From NCBI GenBank assembly GCA_963693305.1, contig OY855908.1, forward strand, positions 32,391,805 through 32,455,804: a stretch of 64,000 nucleotides of DNA, given 5' to 3'. The position numbers and the translations under genes were made by a program. Under the pieces are notes generated by a model. It searched no databases. It had not been told where the DNA came from and worked only from the letters and a program-made list of their open reading frames with translations. Of this stretch, positions 42,301 through 51,300 are shown in pieces; within the stretch, counting starts at the first letter, position 1, and the number at the start of each line of letters is the position of its first letter. Source of the DNA: Meandrina meandrites (lineage: Eukaryota > Cnidaria > Anthozoa > Scleractinia > Meandrinidae).

Positions 42301-45300
42301 TAACTTGGCCTACTTTGGTTTCCTGAGATCAGCAGAATTTACAGTTCCGAGTCTTGCGAGTTTCTCTCCTTCGGTTCACTTGAGTGTTCAGGACATCTCC
42401 GTAGACTCTTCCGCAAACCCTTCCTGCCTGAGAGCGAGGATTAAAGCATCTAAGACCGACCCATTTCGTAAAGGCTGCTTCATCCACATTGGCAAGGGAT
42501 GCTTTCCCCTATGTGCTCTTCAATCTGTTATGGCATACCTGGCTGTTAGGGGAGGCTCTGGTGGCCCCCTCTTCCTTTTTCAGGATGGCCGGCCTTTATC
42601 GCGTGCTATTCTCACGTCGCGGATTAGAGACATTCTGGCAAGGGCTGGGGTTCCAGGTAACTTCTCTAGCCACAGTTTTCGTATTGGTGCAGCCACAGTG
42701 GCAGCTCGAAGCGGTATCCCGGATCACCTTATTCAGGCGTTGGGTCGTTGGTCTAGCAATGCCTACCAGGCCTATATTCGAACTCCAGCTGAGTCTTTGG
42801 CATCACTCTCCTCTCGTCTGACCCCCGGTTCAGGTGGCTCGTAAAGCTCGTCCCCAGGCGCTCACCACCAAGATGTGAATCTTGCTAGGACATGCTTGTG
42901 CACTTGTGGATTATCTGGATCTTGCTCCAGGTACGTTCTGTTCTTTTTCGGACTCTGCAGCGGATATGCTGGTACATGCTTGGTTTCTGTGGATCGTGCA
43001 GCCGATTTGCTTGTACATTTGCGGATTCGGCAGTCCATTCAGCGGATACCCGTGTGCAGTTGCGGATTTGCGGATCAGGCAGCGGATTTGCTTATACACT
43101 TGCAGTTGTTGCGGCGACCAGTGCACGGACGTTTTTTGGTTCATGCCGTCAATATGCTCTTCGCCTTGCGGATCCCGTGGAAGCTCCTGCATTCACCCTG
43201 GAAGTTTTTTCTGGCAGTTTCCCCAACCCGTCCCTCGGCAGTTAGCAGACTCCCAAACGTTGCTGGCGGTATGAACTGTTGCGCTCGTCACTTGGTAAGT
43301 TTGTTTTTGCATGCTTTTGCCTCTGAGCTGGGGAATGGTGCTTGGATATCCCTTGGGAGGTGGCGCAGGTCCCTCGACACCTCTGTTCGCGGGTCCTTCG
43401 CCCTTCCAAGCACCCTTATGGGCGAAGGCTTGGGTGGTTGCCGCTCTCAGAGTTGCCATGGATACCTGCGTGCCCTGCTTGAGCTCGTTTTGCCATCGAA
43501 CCACCTCCCACCATCCTAGGCACCTTCCCCAAGCTCATCTATTGGCGATGAGTTTAAATGTGGCTGAATGTAATTTAGGCTGAGTTAAAGTCGAGCCAAT
43601 GCTGGTCAGCGGTAATAAGGAGACCATGCGCCATGATGTCACATATGGGGCTTTCCCGAGTTGCACATATCAGGCTTTCCAGCTGCGTGTGGTTGTGCAG
43701 TTTGTTTCTAGCTTCAAAGCATGTGTGCGAGTTGCTGTTTTCTCCCTAACCCTCCCTCCCTTATTGGTGGATTTGGTAAGTATTGGGTTGGTAAGTATTT
43801 CCACTGACTTAGTCAGTGTGACGGTGTTTGGTGGGTGGTTGCCGCTCTCAGAGTTGCCATGGATACCTGCGTGCCCTGCTTGAGCTCGTTTTGCCATCGA
43901 ACCACCTCCCACCATCCTAGGCACCTTCCCCAAGCTCATCTATTGGCGATGAGTTTAAAAGTACATTAACAACTGCATCGCAAAATGGAGGTTGGGTGCC
44001 TGCAATATCCAGGAGCTTCCACTATTGGCAGCCAGCTCCTAGATGGAGACTGCTCCCATGGCTGGCAAATCCTGGCAAGCCAGCCATGAGCCCCCACGCA
44101 GTAGGGAGGGCAGGCACCCGTCACACTGCGTAAACAGTGGAAAGAGGGAGGGAAATGGGGGGGGGGGAAGCCTTGAAGACGAGGTCCCATGAACTGCCAC
44201 GCTAATAAACACGCTAATGCCCGAGAACACTATGGCACACTTCAGTTGAAGAGCACATGGGATCTGGCGCATGCCCATGTATGAAACGCCGCTGACTCCA
44301 AACAACACTGGCGCTCTTTGTTGTTAACTCCGTTAAATTGCATTTAACTGCATTTAACAACTGCATCGCAAAATGGAGGTTGGGTGCCTGCAATATCCAG
44401 GAGCTTCCACTATTGGCAGCCAGCTCCTAGATGGAGACTGCTCCCATGGCTGGCAAATCCTGGCAAGCCAGCCATGAGCCCCCACGCCAAGCCGGAGGAC
44501 CTCCGAGCAAGCGAGCTAGCAAGCTCGGAGAAGAGAGGGGCTCATGGATGGGGAAGCCAGAGCCCCGAGAAAACGCCCAAATCCGGAGGCACCCATTAAC
44601 AGGCAAATAAGTGACAACTGAAACACCATACCTGTTAGGCAAGTCTTTCAGCTACTGAAAGGATGGTTTCCACAGGTGTGCGCACATACAACAAGTAAGC
44701 ATCGCTCGACCAGCGACCCATCGTCTTAATGAGATGGTCAGGAACACCTCTCTGAGCAGCAGTCGTGGCGGCTCCAATCCTAAAACTATGCCCTGAAAAC
44801 TTTCCAGGAATACCTGCTGCCTGTAGAGTGGTTTGAAGAAACGAGGAAAGCTGCGATCTAGAAAGAGGGGAGCCATCCTGGTAAATAAAGAGAGGTCCGG
44901 TGCCCGGCCCACGAAGATGAAAGTAGTTTGTTAATGCAGTCACAGGACAAAGAGGCAAGGAACCACGGCCAAGATAGATGAAACAACCCTGCCTGAAAGG
45001 GTCAGTCTTTGAGCACTTGATTAACACTCTGAAGCTTTGGGGATTTGTGGAGGAGTCTACTTGAAGATCTGCTGCGGTCAAATGCACAGTTGGATCAAAG
45101 GTACCATTTGTTGTAAATTCGCCAGCTCTAAGAAACCCAAAGAAGCCGAGACAGCAGGCTGCCCATAGCATGACATTGTCAGGGTTAGTAAATTCTAAAG
45201 ACTTGTGCAAGACAGACATAAGGTCAGCTGTCACTGGCTGGCGCTGAGGGAGATTTGAGCCCTGGTGTCGTTTGATCCCCCGTAAGAGACGCTGAAGTTG

Positions 45301-48300
45301 AAGACGATTGACAATTGGGTCCGCGAAGCCATAGTCAATACGTAAAGAACGGACTGCAGACAAATATACTTTAATGGAAGAGTGGTGAAGACGATCTGCC
45401 AAATGGGTACAAAAATGCATGAGAGTTTGTTCACTGGCTGGTAAAAGGGGCTGACTTGGCTCGATGGGAGTATCCTGACTACAAAATTCTAAAAATTGAC
45501 GTTGAGCAGAAGCATAAACTTGGCGAGTAGAAGGTGCGAGGCCATTGGTCAAGTAGAACTGGCATTTATCTGTCAAATTACGGGCAGCTGAGTCAGCAGC
45601 GTTGACGGAATTGGAGTTGCCCCAGGAGCTGCGTGAGGAGCAAGATGATGGAAACGCTGAAAATCAAAACGAGATAAGGCATCAGCAATGGAGTTGTCTT
45701 TACCCGGTGTATGAGAGGCAGTAAAGGCAAAGGAATGTCAGGCTGCCACAAGTGACAAGTGACGGAGAAGAACCATCATGTTCGGATCCTTCGTAGTGAC
45801 GGAACGCAAAACATTAACAACCGCCATGTTGTCTGAGCAGAACTCAACTCGTTTTGAAGCCCATCAGTGGCCCCATAAGGAAGCAGCGATAACTACGGGA
45901 AACAACTCTTTATAGGCAATTGACAAGGGATGCTGAACAGCTGACCATTCACCCACAAACCATTCATGATCAAAGATTGCACCATAACCCCGAGCACCCG
46001 CAGCATCTGAGGAAACGTAAAAATCAGGTAGGGATGCCCACTGTGGGGAGAGCAGGAAACTGAGACCATCCCAAGAATGGAAAAATTCTCACCACCAGCG
46101 AAGGTCTAAGCGAAAGTCTTGGTTGATCCTAATCGGGTGGTCATCACGTCGAAAGGCTGACAACAAATTAATCATACGTCGCAAGAAGGTACGCCCCTGA
46201 GGAACTACTTTACATGCATGTTGGAGATTGCCAATGAGAGATTCCAGCTCCTTCCTTGTGCAATGTTGTTTGATGGACCAGGATTCAAGAAGAGCAGCAA
46301 TACGATCAAACTTATCACGTGGCAGACGGGCCTGAAGTGAAAGAGAATCGAGCTCAATACCGAGCACAGTTAAACAAGTGGATGGCCCCTCCAGTTTGTT
46401 CGGGTGAAGAGGAATACCCCACTTTTTAAATAGCTTAACACAAGTATCAATATTGTTCTGGCAGACGGTTGAGTTAGGAGGGCCCAACGTATGGAAGTCA
46501 TCCAGGTAGTGTAATAGGAAATTCACATTATAATTGTGTTTGAGGATCCACTCAAGCATATCTGCAATGGAGGAGAAGATGAATGGAGCCGAGCGTAGAC
46601 CAAATGGAAGCGCCATATCAATAAAATATTTTCCGCGCCACTTCATTCCAAGCAAGTAACGATCATCAGAATGGACGGGGACATTACGATAAGCACTTTC
46701 CACATCAAACTTTGCCATCAGTGATCCTCTACCGTGAAGCATGATCCCATCGATGACATCATCAACCTTCATGTACTGCACTGAAAAGGGTTCTTTTGGA
46801 ATGCCGTCATTGACACTATGGCCTAAAGGACTAGACAAATCCAAGATAAGCCGCCATTTTCCAGGCTGGTACTTCTTTGGGATAATGCCAAAGCGACTCA
46901 CATGGAGGTTTGGGATAGGTGCTATAGCGAAGGGGCCAGCAACACGGCCTTTGTCGAGTTCCGTGAGCAGATACTGGTCGATGACTGACGGCTGAAGGGA
47001 TGCTGAAGGCATATTTTTATTTTCCGATTTTAAAGATACAGCCAGAGGGTCAAAACCAAGATGAAAACCATTTGTGAGACCTGAAATCACATAATCCACT
47101 TGCGTTTGGTCGGGGTAAGAACCCAGTTCATGCCGAAGTTTTTCCGCATCTATGGGGGTTACTCTGGATGGGGGGACCAGGTCTTGCTGCACCCAAGCAC
47201 CCAAAATGGACAAAGAACAAGAGGGCAAAGGATGGGGTGCCGTTGCGGAGGGCATGCTACTACCAAGAACATCTTGTGGTGCAGGAACAACAACATTAAC
47301 AGGAACAGGAACCAAACAACTTGAAGAGGAAACTGAACGTGAAGAATGTACACTATTTACAAATGGTTTGGATCCCATTTCAACGTCGCTGACGTTTGCT
47401 TTGGGATGGGGGAGTTGACTGGGAGCGCCGATAGGAAGAGGTTGAGGCCCGAAAGGGACAGTTGACGCGTGGATGATCACCTTCACATTTCTCACAGCGA
47501 TGGCGGTACCGGCATTGACCAAAGGTCCAGCGACAGGCGCCATCATTCCAAGAACGGCAAAAGGTGGATGAACTGGCAATCGACGCTGAAGCTGGGGATG
47601 AAGTGGATGGCTGCTGGCTTGACTGAGGATGGGGTGATGCAAGAGTATGGAAGTTGTACAAATCATGGTTCATGCGAGACCAGTCCACCAAACCTGCTGC
47701 AGCTGCATCCTTGCGGAATGCAATATCGTAATGGAGCCAAGCCTTCCCAGGGAACTGGCGTGATGTCTTAAGAATTAGCAGTTTGTATTGTGTCATGTCC
47801 TGCCATCTGGAAGGATGAGCACAGCAGAAGATCCAAGAGTACACGGTGAATGCCTCAACCCATGTCATGATATCAGTGATCTCTTGCACCCTTTTCTTGG
47901 AAGAACTCACAAGAAGTTTGCCATCAAAGTACGTTTGGGGCTCTGTCTCCTGTGCTTTCAAGTTCTCGGCTAGCAGGTCAGCAAGATCAACAAATTGGCC
48001 CGACCTAATTTTTGTCACCAACTTCTCAGGGATAGGGGAGTAACCGGGGCCAACAACAAACGGCCTATTCAGGGACGTTGAGGTAGATGCACTTGTGGAA
48101 TTAGGACCAAAGGAGAACAATGGCGTAAAAGACTGGCTCGAAGATGGCAATCCATTCGCGGCACCACGGGAACCAAACACGGATGGCGAAGATAACGAAG
48201 AATTGCGTAACGTGCAATAAGTTGAGATAAATGGAGGAACGACCAAATTACCTGAGGACTGGCCTGCAGAAGAAGGCAGTGGTTGGTTAATAACAGCAGA

Positions 48301-51300
48301 ACCGGATGACGTTGTGCCCGACGACGTTGTGTCCGATGCCGCGTTTCCCGCCGCCGAAGAACTCGATAAGTGACTTTGCAAAGCCGCCAAAATACGAGGT
48401 AACGTATCCCCCAAGGCTTGAGAAAACGCTCGACTGAGGTCTTGTTGAGAGAGGATGACGGAGGGCGGAGTGGTCACCGGATTCGAATTAATGGGAGGAC
48501 TTGCGGCTGAAGAGGGAGGATCGGCTGAGGAAGAAGGCTGATTTGAATCCAACATGGCGGCCGCACTGTTGTTTGTTCCACGCCTGGAACGATGTGCCAT
48601 ACAAACGAACGAAACAACCGTAAGATTCGAAACGACGAATGAAAAAAACAAATGATGCACACGCTACTCAGGATAAGGACAAAGGGGAAGCCTTGAAGAC
48701 GAGGTCCCATGAACTGCCACGCTAATAAACACGCTAATGCCCGAGAACAAATGTTCCTACCCAAAAAAATCCCAGAATCAAAAATTTCAAACCCAAAAAA
48801 ATCCTTCTATCATCCCCGTCACTTGAAATCCGGAGTACCCCCCCCCCCCCCCCTGGAATTTAAGCCTAAAAGTACATAAAATTGTAGGTTATTGACCTGC
48901 AATCGTTTAGAGTTTCTACTAAAACAGTCAGACCCCGAGCCCAAGTTTTCTATGAGCAAAAGTTAACTTGGCCACACCTCGTTGACTATTCAGTCATAGA
49001 AAATTCCAACTTGCAGTCTACTTGTTAAATACACTAGAACTGCTATTAAGCAGCCACCCTCTGAGAAATGGCAAGTGGCCCCTTAACAGAGGTTGGTCGC
49101 TTAATAGGGGTTTGTCAGAAATTAGCATAAGGCTGTTTAAAAAGGTTAGTACGTTATTTCAATTCAAAATAATGTGAAACAGGTTATAACAGAACCACAA
49201 GAAGACAACAATAAACCTGTGTTTGTATGATTTAATCAGCCGTCACTGTTAGTGTTCGAGCTTGTTGAAAATAAATTCAAACATCGTATATCACATTCTT
49301 AAACTGGCCACAAAAGAGAGTGTAAAAACAACAGAAGAACGTTCATCGGGACAGCAAAAAGGTGGCCACGGTCGCTTAATAGAGGTGGCCGCTTAAAAGG
49401 GATTTTGTTTACAGTATTCTACTGAGAATAGTTCACGTCCCCACAGGGCTTTTCAGTGAAATATGTAAATAAAAAATAAATAAATAATAGCTACCTCTTA
49501 TCCAAGCTACTCTACTTACCTTTCATTCAAAGCACATTGACGAACACAAAAGACAGGTGTCATCTGATCGTCTTGATAAACAGGTTTGGAAGATGCATCT
49601 TCTCTAATTTCACTGTTATTATAACATCCAATGTACCATGGAGCTGATAAGTGAAAAGATATCATTGAATTTTTATGCTGCAGAAGGTCAGTTCCTGTAT
49701 TAATATACTGTAAAATCCCGGTTATAAGCCCTGGGCTTATACAACTTTGTAAGGGGTTTTGGGTGGGCTTATGGGGGGGGGGGCTTATAAGTGGAATAAA
49801 AAAATGTTTTGAAACGAGCCACAGTAGTGTTCGAAGTATGTTTTTAAGTTAAAAAGTCAAGATAAAGCAACATTATTTTAACCCTGTTCAGTACTGTCAT
49901 CCAGCAGAGGGGGGCGTATATCCGAGGGGATAACAGAAATAACAGTTGAATGGAAAATAGTTCGAGAAAGCTGGAAGTTCAAGATCTAGCTGATAGCAAA
50001 TGACTGAAAAAGTACCAGTAAATCCAACGGAAATGGATTTAAGCTCAAGATAGCGAGGAGTTCAAGATAACCAAGTACGAGAAAGCGAGGTTCACCTACG
50101 CATTTAGAAGAGAAGTCACTGTTCAATTTTCCAGACACCTTTCTACCCCGAAACACTATCAATTCAAACTCAGCATTGCATTATGAGTGGGGAGGGGAAG
50201 GGAAAAACAGACTGTTCACTTTTTCAGAAGGTGAAGAGTTTGACGAACTTTAAAGAAGGCTATTAAAACCTCCTCCAGACTTTAAGAGGAATGATTGTGT
50301 GGTTCCAGAAAATATCCATATCCCCCCACAGAAAACATTTCCCCAATGACCCCCCAACCCCTCCGGAAATTCCAATTTAGCTTCAGACATTGCTATAAAT
50401 TTTTGCCTCTTTGAGACCCCCCCCCCCCCCCCCCCCCCTCCTCTCCGGAATTTCCAATCCCTTCTGTGGGGGGAGTATGGATATTTTCTGGAATCACACA
50501 TTGACAGAACCCATTGCAAACTCCTTTGTTGAGGCTTGACCATGATGGCTTATAGCAATGAAAACAGAGCTATAAATAATTTAGTCAACCAGCAAAATTT
50601 GCTGATTGATCTGTAAACAACCTAGTTGACAGTCATTTATCATTTTAACTCATTCATAAAAGGGGACCTCCTCAATAAAACTGCGTTCTTTTATTGAAAG
50701 CTGTATCCTTAACTAAGTGACCGTCTGGCTGGCGACTACCGTTCTCATTGACTGGGATTGATTAAGGACGGTGCCTACTTTTGTTACTGCGCACATCTTC
50801 TGCGCATCACGCAAGGCATCGATCGCACTAGACGCGCGCGCTAAGGGAATTTGCTCGCTCAAAATGACGAATTCAACTTCGCGACCAAGCGCGCGACTAA
50901 AATGCAAGAAAATTTCGGTTGCAACGAGATCCAGTTAATGGACGTACTAAACCAGGAACAGTGAAAGAGTAACATATCAGTAAGCCCTAAACGCTTATCG
51001 ATAAAAATGGCTCACATTTAACAGTCTGAAACACATCGTTAATCGCTCAAACGTAATCAGCAAACTGCTAACTACATATGGCGTGGTGCACGCGTGAAAA
51101 ATTGCGCGAGAAGCAAATATTTAACTCGCTAGGGAGGGGATAGGAAAAGTGTAACTGACCTCAAAAGCGATTCCATACAACTCGTATAACTTTTAAAAAC
51201 GCGTGGTGACCCATACTTTTTATTTTATAAAATGGAAGTGGTAAGTCTATAGAACACATGATTAATTTTTCGTTCAGTGCAAAAATTGTTTTGGGTGTTT

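Larger units (their letters stand above)
38558..43959 (+). mobile_element. Ngaro-like tyrosine-recombinase retrotransposon, plus-strand copy
   Basis: 5.4 kb with Gag-like, RT/RNase H and tyrosine recombinase frames and no methyltransferase domain. Split direct repeats are in the Ngaro/PAT order: A1 38558-38603, B1 43431-43558, A2 43698-43743, B2 43832-43959. B1 and B2 are identical over 128 bp. A1 and A2 differ at two positions. These elements replicate through a circular DNA that the recombinase integrates without target duplication. The flanks agree: host text ends CCGG before it and continues AGTAC after it. Gag has one stop codon, while RT and YR are open. Confidence 0.85.
43966..48747 (-). 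mobile_element. Ngaro-like tyrosine-recombinase retrotransposon, minus-strand copy
   Basis: 4.8 kb in the opposite orientation, from a different lineage of the same family. The order on its own strand is A1 48748-48684, gag, RT/RNase H, recombinase, B1 44487-44354, A2 44228-44164, B2 44099-43966. B1 and B2 are identical over 134 bp and A1 and A2 over about 64 bp, which suggests a young insertion. Even so, RNase H has three in-frame TGA codons. It is flanked by a 91-bp direct duplication whose left copy contains the plus-strand Ngaro. Confidence 0.85.

Noticed and set aside
42875..43519. A third protein of the plus Ngaro after the recombinase
   Set aside because: The overlapping Cys/Ser-rich frames have no domain, are not found in the minus copy and include the B1 repeat.
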